A DNA stretch of 64,000 bases from Pseudomonas fluorescens (GCF_902497775.2 NZ_OZ024668.1:2937826-3001825), one strand, 5' to 3'; positions 43,229-52,801 are shown, counted from the first letter of the stretch. Program-made: numbers and translations. The notes: generated from the letters alone by a model not told the origin.

Positions 43229-44098
43229 ATGACCCAGATGATCTCCCCGGCCCCGCCGCACGCCTTCACCCTGCATGCCCGCGACGGTTACCCGTTGTCG
43301 GCTTACCGCTACCCGGCTGTGGGTGAAGCCCGTGGCAACCTGATCCTGGCCGGTGCCACCGGCGTGCAGCAACGCTTCTACCGGCGCTTTGCCGAGCATG
43401 CGGCAGTCAAGGGTTTCAACGTGCTGACTATCGATTACCGCGGCGTCGGCGAGTCGCGGCCGGCGTCGCTCAAAGGTTTTGAGATGTCCTACCTGGACTG
43501 GGCTTACCTGGACTTGGCCGCAGCCGTCGACCTGCTCGGCGCCGAGCCATTACCCTTGTACTGGGTCGGCCATTCCTTCGGCGGCCATGCCATCGGCCTG
43601 CTGCCCAATCATGCCTGCATCAGCGCCTGCTACAGCCTCGGCAGCGGCGCCGGCTGGGCCGGCTGGATGCCCTGGCCGCAGGCGCTGAAGGTGCGCCTGC
43701 TGTGGCGCTGGGTCCTGCCGCCGCTGGTAGCCCTGAAGGGTTACATGGCCTGGAGCCTTCTTGGCATGGGCGATGACCTGCCGCGCGGGGTCTACCGTGA
43801 CTGGAAGCGCTGGTGCGCCTACCCGCACTACTACTTCGACGACCCGCGCATGGCTCATCTGGCCGAGCAGTACGCCCAGGTGCGCATGCCTTGCGTGTTC
43901 GCCACCTCGCTGGATGACCCCTGGGCGCCACCGCGCTCGCGGGATGCCTTCGTCAAGGCCTACGGCAATGCGCCAGTGACCCGCCGTGACCTGCAACCGG
44001 GCAATGTTGCCATCGGCCACATGGGGTACTTCAAGGCTCAGGCACAACCGCTATGGGACGAGATACTGACCTGGCTCGGCCATTACCCTCGCCCATAA
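43229..44098 (+). CDS. Alpha/beta hydrolase
   Basis: A 289-residue cytoplasmic hydrolase. The nucleophile elbow is VGHSFGGHAIG (Ser at about 112); YRGVGESRP carries the oxyanion/cap region, and the catalytic His is in NVAIGHMGYF near the C-terminus. Substrate is unknown, probably an ester or thioester linked to the upstream crotonase. The 3' end overlaps an opposing gene by 16 nt. Confidence 0.88.
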   Translation: MTQMISPAPPHAFTLHARDGYPLSAYRYPAVGEARGNLILAGATGVQQRFYRRFAEHAAVKGFNVLTIDYRGVGESRPASLKGFEMSYLDWAYLDLAAAVDLLGAEPLPLYWVGHSFGGHAIGLLPNHACISACYSLGSGAGWAGWMPWPQALKVRLLWRWVLPPLVALKGYMAWSLLGMGDDLPRGVYRDWKRWCAYPHYYFDDPRMAHLAEQYAQVRMPCVFATSLDDPWAPPRSRDAFVKAYGNAPVTRRDLQPGNVAIGHMGYFKAQAQPLWDEILTWLGHYPRP

Positions 44099-44631
44099 AC
44101 CACCAACTCACCGCTGGTGGCGATCACCAGGCTCAAACCGGTGTAGGAAAACCCGAACGCACGCACTTCGGTCTCGATTGCCAGGGTATGAAACCTGGCG
44201 GGCCGGTTGTAGCGCGCGCCATGCAGCCAGGAACCCGGCTCGACCAGCAGCAGATGCTGCTCGGGCCAGGCCAGGGTGATGTTCTCCACCACCCAGCCAT
44301 CGCTGGTGCTGATCGGCAGGCCACCGCCCTGAATGCCGGACATGCGGATCACCCGCTCGTTGAGCGGGCCGATGCCGCGGGTTTCCAGGTAGTGGTCGCT
44401 GCCCAGGTTGTCGGTGCGGTCGCGGGCGATTTTCTCGCCACTGCGACAGTCAATGACACTGCGACCTGAACTCGACGCCACCAGCAGCCGCTCGCTGTCG
44501 CGGTCGAAGCCTACCTCCAGCAGGCCGGCGACGGTGAACTGGCCGGTCAACTGCCACGGCGCAGGTGCGGGTGCAACCGCTTGTTGGCGGATGACCTGGC
44601 GCAACGGGTCGAGGTGTCTGCTGCTGGTCAT
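44083..44631 (-). CDS. Uncharacterised beta-rich protein
   Basis: A 182-residue cytoplasmic protein. Strings such as VGFDRDSERLLVASSSGRSVIDCRSGE and AIETEVRAFGFSYTGLSLVIA look like partial propeller blades, but the length is too short for a full propeller. No family recognised. Its ATG overlaps the stop of the GNAT gene (ATGA), so the two are co-translated. Confidence 0.55.
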   Translation of the reverse strand: MTSSRHLDPLRQVIRQQAVAPAPAPWQLTGQFTVAGLLEVGFDRDSERLLVASSSGRSVIDCRSGEKIARDRTDNLGSDHYLETRGIGPLNERVIRMSGIQGGGLPISTSDGWVVENITLAWPEQHLLLVEPGSWLHGARYNRPARFHTLAIETEVRAFGFSYTGLSLVIATSGELVVYGRG

Positions 44632-45149
44632 GGTGCCTTCCAGTGCGGATGCGTCAGCCGATACACCCGCACCGGCCGCTCGTGAAACTGCACAGTATCG
44701 AAGGCATTGAAACCGGCTTTTTGCGCCACACGCAAGGAGGCGATGTTGGCCGCTTCAATAATTGCAATCACTGCCGGCAGCCGGTGCTCGCTGAACGCAT
44801 GCTCAAGCACGCCGCGCACCGCTTCGCTGGCCAGTCCCTGACCCCAATAGCGTGTAGCCAGACGATAGCCCAGGCTGGCCTGCTCTACCCCTTCGACCTG
44901 CTCCGGGCTGACGCCGCAAAAACCGACCAGCTCGCCGTTGGCCTTGTCGACCAGCGCCCATTGGCCCATGCCATGATCGGCATAGCACTGCAGGCACCCG
45001 TCGATGAAGGCTGCAGTCATCTGTTCGTCGCAGACACCGCGCACCGAGAATTTCATCACCTCAGGGTCGCTGAGAATGGCGGTCAGGGCGGGCAGGTCTT
45101 GACGCGAGAGTTCGCGCACCAGCAGGCGTGGGGTTTCAAACAGCGGCAT
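44628..45149 (-). CDS. GNAT-family N-acetyltransferase (RimJ/RimL type)
   Basis: A 173-residue acetyltransferase. FETPRLLVRELSRQDLPAL at the start, LGYRLATRYWGQGLASEAV is the acetyl-CoA-binding motif, and NIASLRVAQKAGF is the C-terminal motif. RimL-like members acetylate ribosomal proteins, amino acids or antibiotics; the substrate is unknown. AAGGA is seven bases before the ATG at 45149. Confidence 0.92.
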   Translation of the reverse strand: MPLFETPRLLVRELSRQDLPALTAILSDPEVMKFSVRGVCDEQMTAAFIDGCLQCYADHGMGQWALVDKANGELVGFCGVSPEQVEGVEQASLGYRLATRYWGQGLASEAVRGVLEHAFSEHRLPAVIAIIEAANIASLRVAQKAGFNAFDTVQFHERPVRVYRLTHPHWKAP

Positions 45150-45222
45150 GAAGTGCTTCCTTGGGTCGTGCAGGCGCAACGATGCACCGTCGCCCCTACA
45201 ATCCCTGTCGCCAGCCGCCGGG

Positions 45223-45435
45223 TCAACCCTCCCGCGAAATCGGCACCCCCGCGCTGGCTTTCGGCCCGGCGACGGCCCAGGCGATCAGGCCCAGCACCGG
45301 CACGAAGACGATAAACACGATCCACAACATCTTGCGATCCGCCCGGCTCTTGCTGCCGATGATGCGTTTGATGGCCCAGAGTTCGACCAGGGTGAGCAAT
45401 ACGGCAAGGGTGATCCAGATATGACCGTTTTCCAT
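45223..45435 (-). CDS. PLDc_N-family small membrane protein
   Basis: A 70-residue protein with two membrane segments (about 7-25 and 38-58) and the pattern LVELWAIKRI...RKMLWIVFIVFVPVLGLIAW, typical of the phospholipase-D N-terminal-like domain found alone in bacteria. AGGAGG lies six bases before the ATG. Function unknown. Confidence 0.85.
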   Translation of the reverse strand: MENGHIWITLAVLLTLVELWAIKRIIGSKSRADRKMLWIVFIVFVPVLGLIAWAVAGPKASAGVPISREG

Positions 45436-45603
45436 GGGTAGCCTCCTGTGGGGTTCAGAAGGTTAGGTGCAGAGAGCACCTGAGGGTTCAGTCAAATGTG
45501 CTCATAACGCCGTTCATCTGGCGCGCCACAAAGCGATGGCAATGTGCCAAGTGCTCGACTGAACTGTGGGTGTAGCCGCTCATCACTCCTGAGAGGTAAT
45601 GAC

Positions 45604-46653
45604 ATGCGCTGGCCGCTGCTCACCCTGGCCCTGATGATCGCCGCCTGCACCCACGTGCCGAGTTCCCGGCATCTGGCCGTGAGCAACTTGCAGTCACTGC
45701 CCGAACCCAAGTTGCAGTACCTGGGCGTCGGTGGCTGGCTGATCCACTGGCGAGGCGAAGGCGTGTTACTTGCGCCGTCGTTTTCCAACCCCGGCGGCTT
45801 GGGCATTGGTGGCCTGCCGCCGTTACGGGTAAAGGCCAACCCGCAGCGTATCGACACCTTCATGCCGCCGGCCACCGACGTGAAAATGCTCCTGGTCGGT
45901 CATGCCCACTACGATCATTTGCTCGATGTTCCCAGGGTCATGCACATTCACACACCCAAGGCGACAGTCTATGGCTCGCAAACCGTTGGCCACATCCTCC
46001 ATGCTGGCAACATTGACGCCAAGCGAATCAGGGCACTTGGCGAAGGTGATATCGCCAATCCTTACCTGCCCACTGCGCGTGGCACCTGGTTCTACTCCAA
46101 TGGCCAATCAGCCAGGGATGGCACCCGGCCTCAAGGGAAAACACCCGGGATGATTCGCGCCATGGCGCTGCGTAGCGAACATGCCGGCCACGCCTTTGGT
46201 ATCAACTTCATTCAGGGACAATACGATGACGACCTCGACACACTGCCCCAAGGTCTGTTCGGTTGGCGCCTCGGCGAGGTCACCCTGGCGTGGCTGATAG
46301 ACCTGCTCGACGAAAATGGCAAACCGGTGTATCGCATCCATTACCAGGATAGCGCCGCCAGTCCGCCCCTGGGCTTCCCTCCGTTGATTGCCGATGGCAA
46401 ACGCATCGACGTGGAGATCCTCTGCGCTGCCAGCTGGGACCAGGTGCGCAACTATCCCGCTGCGCTGCTGCGCGTCACCAGGCCCCGTACGCTGGTGCTG
46501 GGTCATTGGGAAAACTTCTTTGCCAGCGACCCGAGAAAGCCTGCACGTACGATCCCCTTGCAGGACTACCAGGGCTTGCTGAATCAACTGTCTCACTACA
46601 CGCCGGTGATACCGGAGCCCTTCTCCCTGGTGCCGCTTCCGCCGCCCGAGTAG
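45604..46653 (+). CDS. Metallo-beta-lactamase-fold lipoprotein
   Basis: A 349-residue lipoprotein with signal peptide and lipobox LMIAAC at about 10-15, so it should be anchored in the outer or inner membrane facing the periplasm. The metallo-beta-lactamase motif GHAHYDHLLDV is at about 100-110. Later His residues fit the fold (for example LGHWENFF). Function is unknown; the family may include N-acylphosphatidylethanolamine-phospholipase-D-like and related hydrolases. The start at 45604 was chosen as it begins the lipoprotein signal; a weak GAGAGG lies upstream. Confidence 0.82.
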   Translation: MRWPLLTLALMIAACTHVPSSRHLAVSNLQSLPEPKLQYLGVGGWLIHWRGEGVLLAPSFSNPGGLGIGGLPPLRVKANPQRIDTFMPPATDVKMLLVGHAHYDHLLDVPRVMHIHTPKATVYGSQTVGHILHAGNIDAKRIRALGEGDIANPYLPTARGTWFYSNGQSARDGTRPQGKTPGMIRAMALRSEHAGHAFGINFIQGQYDDDLDTLPQGLFGWRLGEVTLAWLIDLLDENGKPVYRIHYQDSAASPPLGFPPLIADGKRIDVEILCAASWDQVRNYPAALLRVTRPRTLVLGHWENFFASDPRKPARTIPLQDYQGLLNQLSHYTPVIPEPFSLVPLPPPE

Positions 46654-46734
46654 CGAGCGGTGTTTGCCGTATTGTGTTTCGCATCCTGTGAACGCACACT
46701 CGGCGGCGCCACGCCAAGCCTCGCGGAGTCGACC

Positions 46735-47742
46735 TTGCCCACCCCACGCCAGTTCAGCAAGAAATCCAGCACCAGCAACATGCTCAACCTCAAGCACCCC
46801 GAGGCTGCCTCGACCCCGGCGTATCAGGTGGGCTTTTTGCTGCTGGAGAACTTCTCCATGGCCAGCTTTACCGTGGCCATGGATGTACTGGTGACGGCCA
46901 ACCTGCTCAAGAGCAACCTGTTCTTGAGCACGCCGTTTTCCCTGGGCAGCGAGCGGGTCACCAGTGACCTGGGCCTGGAGATTTATGCCGCGCACCTGGA
47001 CCGCGCAGCGCTAGACCACCTCGACATGCTGATTGTTTGCGGCGGCCTGCGCACCCCGCTCAAGTACCCGCAGCTGGACAAGCTGCTGAGCGATGCTGCC
47101 GCCCACCAACTGGCCCTCGGCGGGCTGTGGAACGGCGCCTGGTTTCTCGGCCGCGCCGGGGTGCTGGAGGGCTACAACTGCACCATCCACCCCGAACAAC
47201 GGGCAAGCCTGGCCGAGCGCAGCCCGCAGTGCACCATCACCCCGGCAAGCTATGTGCTCGACCGCGAGCGCCTGACCGCCGCCAGCCCCAACGGCGCGCT
47301 AGAGATGATGCTGGCGCTGCTCAAGCTGCAGCATGGCGAAGCGCTGGCCGAGGGTGTCGAAGAGATCCTGGCGTTTTCCAGTGCGCGCTTTCGCCGGGTC
47401 GACAGCAGCCAGAAAAAAACCATGAGCGCGCCGCTGCGCACCATCGTCGAGCTGATGGAAAGCAACCTTGAAGAAACCCTCAGCCTCGATCAGTTGGCGG
47501 CTTACAGCGGCCGTTCGCGCCGGCAGATCGACCGCCTGTTCCAGGCGCAACTGGGCACCTCGCCAAGCCGCTACTACATGGAACTGCGCATCACCAAAAG
47601 CCGGCGCCTGCTGCAGTATTCCGACCTGCCGCTGATGGATGTGGCGATTGCCTGTGGCTTTGTTTCGGTCTCGCACTTCAGCAAGTGCTACTGCGCCTAC
47701 TTCGGCTACCCGCCTTCACGCGAGCAGCGGCTGGGCGAGTAA
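46735..47742 (+). CDS. GlxA-type AraC regulator with DJ-1/PfpI-like domain
   Basis: A 335-residue regulator. Residues about 28-190 form a DJ-1/PfpI-like sensor domain (VGFLLLENFSMASF, LIVCGGLR, LGGLWNGAWFLG). Residues about 230-330 form the AraC double helix-turn-helix (LSLDQLAAYSGRSRRQIDRLFQ...DVAIACGFVSVSHFSKCY). Related proteins sense arginine, carnitine or glycine betaine. I chose the TTG at 46735 because GGAG sits six bases before it. A RarD-like gene is convergent. Confidence 0.9.
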   Translation: MPTPRQFSKKSSTSNMLNLKHPEAASTPAYQVGFLLLENFSMASFTVAMDVLVTANLLKSNLFLSTPFSLGSERVTSDLGLEIYAAHLDRAALDHLDMLIVCGGLRTPLKYPQLDKLLSDAAAHQLALGGLWNGAWFLGRAGVLEGYNCTIHPEQRASLAERSPQCTITPASYVLDRERLTAASPNGALEMMLALLKLQHGEALAEGVEEILAFSSARFRRVDSSQKKTMSAPLRTIVELMESNLEETLSLDQLAAYSGRSRRQIDRLFQAQLGTSPSRYYMELRITKSRRLLQYSDLPLMDVAIACGFVSVSHFSKCYCAYFGYPPSREQRLGE

Positions 47743-48635
47743 CCGCGGCGGTTGCCATTGAGGCTCAAACCGCCCTCCACCACCAGCACCAGCACCGCCA
47801 GCCAGATCGCAATATAGGTCGGCCATTGCGCCGGGGCGATGCTGTCGCCCAGCAGCACTGCGGCCACCACCAACAGCACCGGCTCGACATAGATCAGCAG
47901 GCCGAACAGGGTCAGGTTCAGGCGCGGTGCCGACAGCGCCTGCAAGCCCAGGGCCGCGGCGCTGATCGCCCCCAGGCCGAGTACCAGCCAGGGCAGGTTC
48001 GAGGCCAGCCCGACAAGGCCGAGCACCACGCCGCCCTTGAGCACAAAGTACAGGCTCACCGGCAGGCTCAGGCTCATGTCGAACCACAGCCCGCCCATGT
48101 TGTTGGTGTCGGTGACCCGGCGCAGCCAGAAGTACAGCGGGTAGCCCAAGGACACCACCAACACCGGCCAGGAGATTGCCTTGGCGATGGCGATCTGGTT
48201 GATGATGCCCAGCGCCGCCAACGCACAGGCCAGCAGTTGCAGGCGGCTGATCGCATCCTTGAAGGCCAGGCGGCCGACCATCACCATCACCAGCGGCATC
48301 AAAAAATAGCCCAGCGACACGTCCAGGCCGTAGCCATTGATCGGTGCCCACATAAACAGCCATAACTGGGCGCCGAGCAAGACTGCCGAGACCAGGCGTA
48401 TCGCCCAGAACCAGCGCTCTTCGAACAGGCGCAGGAATATCCGCCGCACCTGCGGCCAGTGCCCGCTGACGATCACCATCAGGGACAGGCACGGCACGGT
48501 CAGCAGAATCCGCCAGCCATAGATTTCGGCGCCGTCCAACGGCGCGAGCAGGCTGGTGTAGGCGTACATCACCGCGAACAGCACCGAGGCGAAGACGTTG
48601 AGCACGACGCCCAACGTGGAGTTATGCGCGGTCAT
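47706..48635 (-). CDS. rarD: RarD/EamA-family transporter
   Basis: A 309-residue inner-membrane transporter with ten predicted helices (two EamA halves). The RarD-like part YAYTSLLAPLDGAEIYGWRILLT is N-terminal; WRRVTDTNNMGGL-like loops follow, and LNLTLFGLLIYVEPVLL is in the second half. Substrate is unknown. The ATG at 48635 has AAGG eight bases upstream. The 3' end overlaps the convergent GlxA-type gene by 37 nt. Confidence 0.82.
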   Translation of the reverse strand: MTAHNSTLGVVLNVFASVLFAVMYAYTSLLAPLDGAEIYGWRILLTVPCLSLMVIVSGHWPQVRRIFLRLFEERWFWAIRLVSAVLLGAQLWLFMWAPINGYGLDVSLGYFLMPLVMVMVGRLAFKDAISRLQLLACALAALGIINQIAIAKAISWPVLVVSLGYPLYFWLRRVTDTNNMGGLWFDMSLSLPVSLYFVLKGGVVLGLVGLASNLPWLVLGLGAISAAALGLQALSAPRLNLTLFGLLIYVEPVLLVVAAVLLGDSIAPAQWPTYIAIWLAVLVLVVEGGLSLNGNRRGYSPSRCSREGG

Positions 48636-48733
48636 TGCAAATACCTTCATGAGGGCCAGCAGAGGGTGATAATTTATTCCGCCGCCACTGATAAGTGCCC
48701 CCGTTTTCACCCCTCAAGATGAGAAATTTTTGC

Positions 48734-49189
48734 ATGGACCTGGACGCATTCGACCTTGCCCTGCTCGCCGCCTTGCAGCGCGACAACAGCCAGCCCCTGC
48801 GCGAGCTGGCCGAGCAGGTGCACTTGTCTACGGCCTCGGTGCAACGGCGTATCCAGCGCTTGAAAAAGACCGGGGTGATCCAGGCCAACGCCGCGGTGAT
48901 CAACCCGGACTCAGTCGGCCAGGTGATTACCCTGATGGTCGAGGTGCACGCCGACCGCACCCAGTCGGCGGACCTGGAAGTGATGAAGCGTGCGTTCTCG
49001 GGGCCGGAGATTCAGCAGTGCTATTACGTCACCGGCGACGCCGACTTTTTGCTGGTGCTGACGGTGGCGAACATGACCGTGTTCCAGGGCATCGCCCAGC
49101 GGCTGTTTCACGACAATCCGAACGTGAAGTGGTTTCGTACCATCGTGGTGCTGGAGCGGGTCAAAACGACCTTGCAGGTGCCGCTGTAA
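48734..49189 (+). CDS. Lrp/AsnC-family transcriptional regulator
   Basis: A 151-residue regulator. The N-terminal HTH is at about 3-55 (DAFDLALLAALQRDNSQPLRELAEQVHLSTASVQRRIQ) and the RAM effector domain at about 65-145. It is divergent from the RarD-like transporter, a likely target. Amino-acid ligand not predictable. Confidence 0.93.
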   Translation: MDLDAFDLALLAALQRDNSQPLRELAEQVHLSTASVQRRIQRLKKTGVIQANAAVINPDSVGQVITLMVEVHADRTQSADLEVMKRAFSGPEIQQCYYVTGDADFLLVLTVANMTVFQGIAQRLFHDNPNVKWFRTIVVLERVKTTLQVPL

Positions 49190-49239
49190 GATCTGCGCCT
49201 GCCTGCACTGCCCATGTGGGAGCGCTGCATTCAAACCCA

Positions 49240-49710
49240 CTATTGCTGCGGCAACGCCTTGAGCGCTGTGGCCAACGCCTCGGCACTGGCATATTCCTTC
49301 TGCCCCGCCACAACCCCCTGCTCCAACTGAATCCACAGCACCTTCTCTTCAGCCCCCGGATAGCGCGCCACCACCTTGCCGTCGCGGTCCAGCACCACCC
49401 GGTAGCTGTAGTCACGCATGGCCGGGATCGCGAAGAGTTTGCTGATCAGCGCCGGCATGCGCTGAATATCAGCGACGAACACCGCATCGCGCGCTTCCAG
49501 GTAGCCCTTGGGCTGTTCGCCCACTGCGGCCTGGACCAGCTTGGCACCGTCCATGTTGCGCGCCACCAGCAGCACACAGGTCTGCTCGTTGAGGCTGTAG
49601 GGCTGGTCGTGCTGGTCAAGCAAGGTAAAGGGCGCCAGGCGTTCGCCGACTTCGGCGGCGCCAGCCAGCAGCGGCATCAGGCTCAATAGCAGGGTAATGG
49701 CGTATTTCAC
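49240..49710 (-). CDS. YtfJ-like periplasmic thioredoxin-fold protein
   Basis: A 156-residue protein with a signal peptide (about 1-19, ending AGAAE). It has the thioredoxin-like fold of the YtfJ type: FTLLDQHDQPYSLNEQTCVLLVARN at the start, RVVLDRDGKVVARYPG later. No CxxC motif, so it is not an oxidoreductase of the classic kind. Function unknown. Confidence 0.75.
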   Translation of the reverse strand: MKYAITLLLSLMPLLAGAAEVGERLAPFTLLDQHDQPYSLNEQTCVLLVARNMDGAKLVQAAVGEQPKGYLEARDAVFVADIQRMPALISKLFAIPAMRDYSYRVVLDRDGKVVARYPGAEEKVLWIQLEQGVVAGQKEYASAEALATALKALPQQ

Positions 49711-49801
49711 AGGTGACCTCGTTGTCAGTGCAGGAGTGCTGATCCTAGCGTGGATGCCAGGGCTAAAGTACCCTTTGCGCTCATTTCAAGGAGACCCCAC
49801 C

Positions 49802-50344
49802 GTGCCAAGGATGCTGACATTGTTGCTCTGCTGTGCCCTGTTCCCGACCAGCGCCTGGTCGGCCTTGAGCCTGGGCGAGTTCACCCTGGGCATGCCGCGC
49901 GCACAGGTGGTGGAGGTGATGAAGCGCCACTACACGCGGGTCTGGTTGATCAATGGCGTCCACTACGAAATGCCCCGCCAGTACTACCAGGCCGTCGACC
50001 CGCTGCCGGGGGTCGAGCCCTACAAACTGGGCGATGTGCAGATCAGCCGGATTGAAGCGGCCTTCGACAAGGATGGTCGCCTGCGCCAGGTTTCGCTGTC
50101 GCTGGAGACCACCGACGGCGAACGCGCCATGCAACTGGTACCGTTGATGCGTCAGGCCAAAGAAGCGCCGAACAGCAGTGGCCGCCACGACCTGCTGCTC
50201 GAAGACGGTGAACTGACCTACTGGACCAGCGCGTTCTGGGAGTGGACGGTGATCAACATCGCCGACAAGCCCACTTCGCTGGAGAACATCCCGGCACGGG
50301 CGCGCAGCGACGAGAATCAGCGCGCCAAGGCGGCCAAGCGCTGA
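49802..50344 (+). CDS. Uncharacterised periplasmic protein
   Basis: A 180-residue protein with a signal peptide (about 1-21, ending WSALS). The mature part LGEFTLGMPRAQVVEVMKRHY resembles the small beta/alpha proteins that often sit in envelopes, but no family is certain. GTG at 49802 has AAGGAG eight bases upstream. Confidence 0.65.
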   Translation: MPRMLTLLLCCALFPTSAWSALSLGEFTLGMPRAQVVEVMKRHYTRVWLINGVHYEMPRQYYQAVDPLPGVEPYKLGDVQISRIEAAFDKDGRLRQVSLSLETTDGERAMQLVPLMRQAKEAPNSSGRHDLLLEDGELTYWTSAFWEWTVINIADKPTSLENIPARARSDENQRAKAAKR

Positions 50345-50352
50345 TCGCTGCC

Positions 50353-51153
50353 TTACCCCTCGCCATTGCTGGCACCGATCACCCCTGCCCGCTCCCGGCG
50401 CGGCAAGCGGCCATTGAGCACGGCATAAGCGCCCAGGCCGATCACCAGCCCCCAGAACGCCCCGCCGATACCGAGTAAACTGATATTGGCGGCCGCAGCC
50501 AGAAAGGTGATCAACGATGCTTCGCGGGTTTTCGCATCGGCCATGGCAGTGGCCAGGCTGCCGCCAATGGTGCCCAGCAGCGCAAGCCCCGCCAGGGTGC
50601 TGATGAAGGTGGCCGGGAAGGCCATGAACAGCGCGGCCAGGGTTACCCCGAAGACGCCGACAAGAATGTAGAACACGCCCGCCGCCACTGCGGCGATCCA
50701 GCGCTTGGCAAGTTCTTCGTGGGCTTCCTTGCCGGTGCAGATCGCCGCGGTGATCGCGGCGATGTTGAAGGCGTGGGAGCCGAACGGCGCCATCAACAAC
50801 GAGCCCAGCCCGGTAACGGTGACAATAGGGTTGGCACTGGCCTTGAAGCCGTCATTGCGCAGCACCAGCATGCCGGGCATGTACTGGCCAGGGCCACGAC
50901 CAGGAAGGCGGCGGCCGGTGTCGACCAGGCGGTGATGATCGGCTGGCGGCTGAGCCAACTGAGCAACAGCCCGGTAACCCCCACGCCGATGGATACCGAC
51001 CACACCCAGGAAGCCGTGAGGGCCGGGCTCAAACCAGCGACCTTGGCCGCCTGGAACACCAGGATGAAGGTCCCGCCGTAATTGACGATAACCGAGATGA
51101 GACCGGCGATGAGCGGGCATGAGGTCGCCGGGGCGTAGTGCTGAAGTAGACAT
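50353..51153 (-). pseudogene. benE: benE (benzoate/H+ symporter) pseudogene: frameshift plus deletion
   Basis: The BenE family reads across two frames. ATG at 51153 (AAGGAA upstream) starts MSTSAL; a frameshift near 51110-51120 then moves the sequence to the other frame, which carries LIAGLISVIVNYGGTFILVF and ITAWSTPAAAFLVVAL. Near 50885 the frame returns, with YMPGMLVLRNDGFKAS joined straight to the earlier helices. Compared with intact BenE (about 395 residues), some 130 residues are missing at that junction. The C-terminal half to 50353 is well conserved. No working transporter is expected. The divergent MocR-type gene is probably its old regulator. Confidence 0.82.
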
Positions 51154-51253
51154 GGCGGCAGGGTTCCTTGCGAAGAGGCAGTGACGAGCGACCGAGTGTA
51201 CGAATAGACTGGCCTGCCCGTTCTGGCCAGTTTCTTCACTTTCGGCAGACCAC

Positions 51254-52756
51254 ATGGCAACCACGTTCGAGCTTGAAACCCTGAAGATGCGCGTCCACGA
51301 CGCCGAATTCGCGCCGCTGGACCTGCACCAGCGCATCCAGCGCGCCCTGCGCGCACTGATCCTTGAAGGGGCGCTGGGCGGTGGCGTCAAGCTACCGGCC
51401 AGCCGCGCCCTGGCGACATCGCTGGGCGTCGCCCGCGACACCGTCGAGAACGCCTACGTGCAGCTGCAGCGCGACGGCTATATCGTCCGCCGCGCGGGCT
51501 CGGGCAGCTATGTGCCGGACAACCTTGGCACTGAATTGCGCGGCAGCGGGCAAAGGCACATCAAGGCCGGGGCACAAAAACGCAGTGCCCCCGAGCCCGG
51601 CCAGGGCTTGAGCCAGCGCGGGCGGGCACTGTTCGACAACGGCGGCGTCAGCGACCAGCAGGTAATCAAGGCCTTTGCCACTGGCCTGCCGGAAACCCGC
51701 TCATTTCCGCTACAGGTCTGGGAACGCCTGCAGCGCCAGGCCGTGAAGGACCATCGCAGCAACGTCTTGCTGCACGGCGACCCACAGGGCAACGAGGCCC
51801 TGCGCAAGGCCATCGCCACCTACCTGAACCTGGAGCGCGGCGCCAAGGTGGCGCCCGAGCAGGTGCTGGTGCTCAGCAGCACCCGCCAGGCGCTGTTTCT
51901 GTGCGCACAGATGCTGGTGGATGCCGGCAAGCCGATTCTGCTGGAGAACCCCGGCTACTTTGGCGCGAAAAAAGCCTTTGAAGCGGCGCAAGCGCGGATC
52001 GTGCCGATCGACGTCGACGCCCACGGCATCCGCACCGACCTGCTGCGTGCCGACCAAAGCGGCGCCAATTGCGTCTACGTCACGCCGTCGCACCAGTACC
52101 CCACCGGCGCGACCCTGAGCCTTGCGCGGCGCCTGGAGCTGATCGACTGGGCGGCGCAGAACGGCAAGTGGATCATCGAGGACGACTACGACAGCGAGTT
52201 CCACTACGACGGCCTGCCCACCGCCTGCGTGCAAGGCCTGGACAGCCAGCAGCGCACCCTTTACATCGGCACCTTCAGCAAGACCCTCTTTCCCGGCCTG
52301 CGCATCGGTTACATGGTCTTGCCGCCCGAGTTGGTGACGCCCTTCAGCGCCGCGCGCAGCATCATCGACGGGCACACCCCGCAGGTCCTGCAACTGACCC
52401 TGGCGCGCTTCATGGACGACGGCCACTACAACGCCCACATCCGCGCCATGCGCAAACTCTACGCCGGGCGCCGGGCCTGCCTGCTCGACGCTGTTGGCAA
52501 GCATCTGGCAAACATCGTCACCGCCATGCGCCCGCCGGGAGGCCTGCAGATCCCCTGCTTGCTCGAACCAGGCTTCACAGAACAACACACCATCCAGCTG
52601 GCCGCCCGCGCCGGCGTGCAACTGCCCGGGCTCAGCCGCCTGTATGCCGGCCAGCACAAGCAGCAGGGCTGGTTGCTGGGCTATTCATCGCTGACAGCCA
52701 GTGAAATCGACACCGCAGTCCGGCAACTGGCCAAGGCCCTGAAACAGCCAGCGTAA
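51254..52756 (+). CDS. MocR-type regulator (GntR helix-turn-helix with aminotransferase domain)
   Basis: A 500-residue PLP-binding regulator. The GntR winged helix is at about 18-85 (APLDLHQRIQRALRALILEGALGG...VARDTVENAYVQLQ). The class-I aminotransferase-like domain is at about 120-495, with the PLP-lysine in IGTFSKTLFPGLRIGYM (about 340). It senses an amine or amino acid and is probably divergently linked to the benE pseudogene. Confidence 0.92.
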   Translation: MATTFELETLKMRVHDAEFAPLDLHQRIQRALRALILEGALGGGVKLPASRALATSLGVARDTVENAYVQLQRDGYIVRRAGSGSYVPDNLGTELRGSGQRHIKAGAQKRSAPEPGQGLSQRGRALFDNGGVSDQQVIKAFATGLPETRSFPLQVWERLQRQAVKDHRSNVLLHGDPQGNEALRKAIATYLNLERGAKVAPEQVLVLSSTRQALFLCAQMLVDAGKPILLENPGYFGAKKAFEAAQARIVPIDVDAHGIRTDLLRADQSGANCVYVTPSHQYPTGATLSLARRLELIDWAAQNGKWIIEDDYDSEFHYDGLPTACVQGLDSQQRTLYIGTFSKTLFPGLRIGYMVLPPELVTPFSAARSIIDGHTPQVLQLTLARFMDDGHYNAHIRAMRKLYAGRRACLLDAVGKHLANIVTAMRPPGGLQIPCLLEPGFTEQHTIQLAARAGVQLPGLSRLYAGQHKQQGWLLGYSSLTASEIDTAVRQLAKALKQPA

Positions 52757-52764
52757 CGCGCCCC

Positions 52765-52792
52765 TGTGGGGACTTGCCAGCGATCGAGCGCA
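52765..52792 (+). repeat. REP-like element, family A (partial)
   Basis: CTGTGGGGACTTGCCAGCGA followed by TCGAGCGC; part of the family-A REP seen at 2799 and 41663. It is followed by a small hairpin, GAGCGC AAA GCGCTC. Confidence 0.55.
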
Positions 52793-52801
52793 AAGCGCTC
52801 G

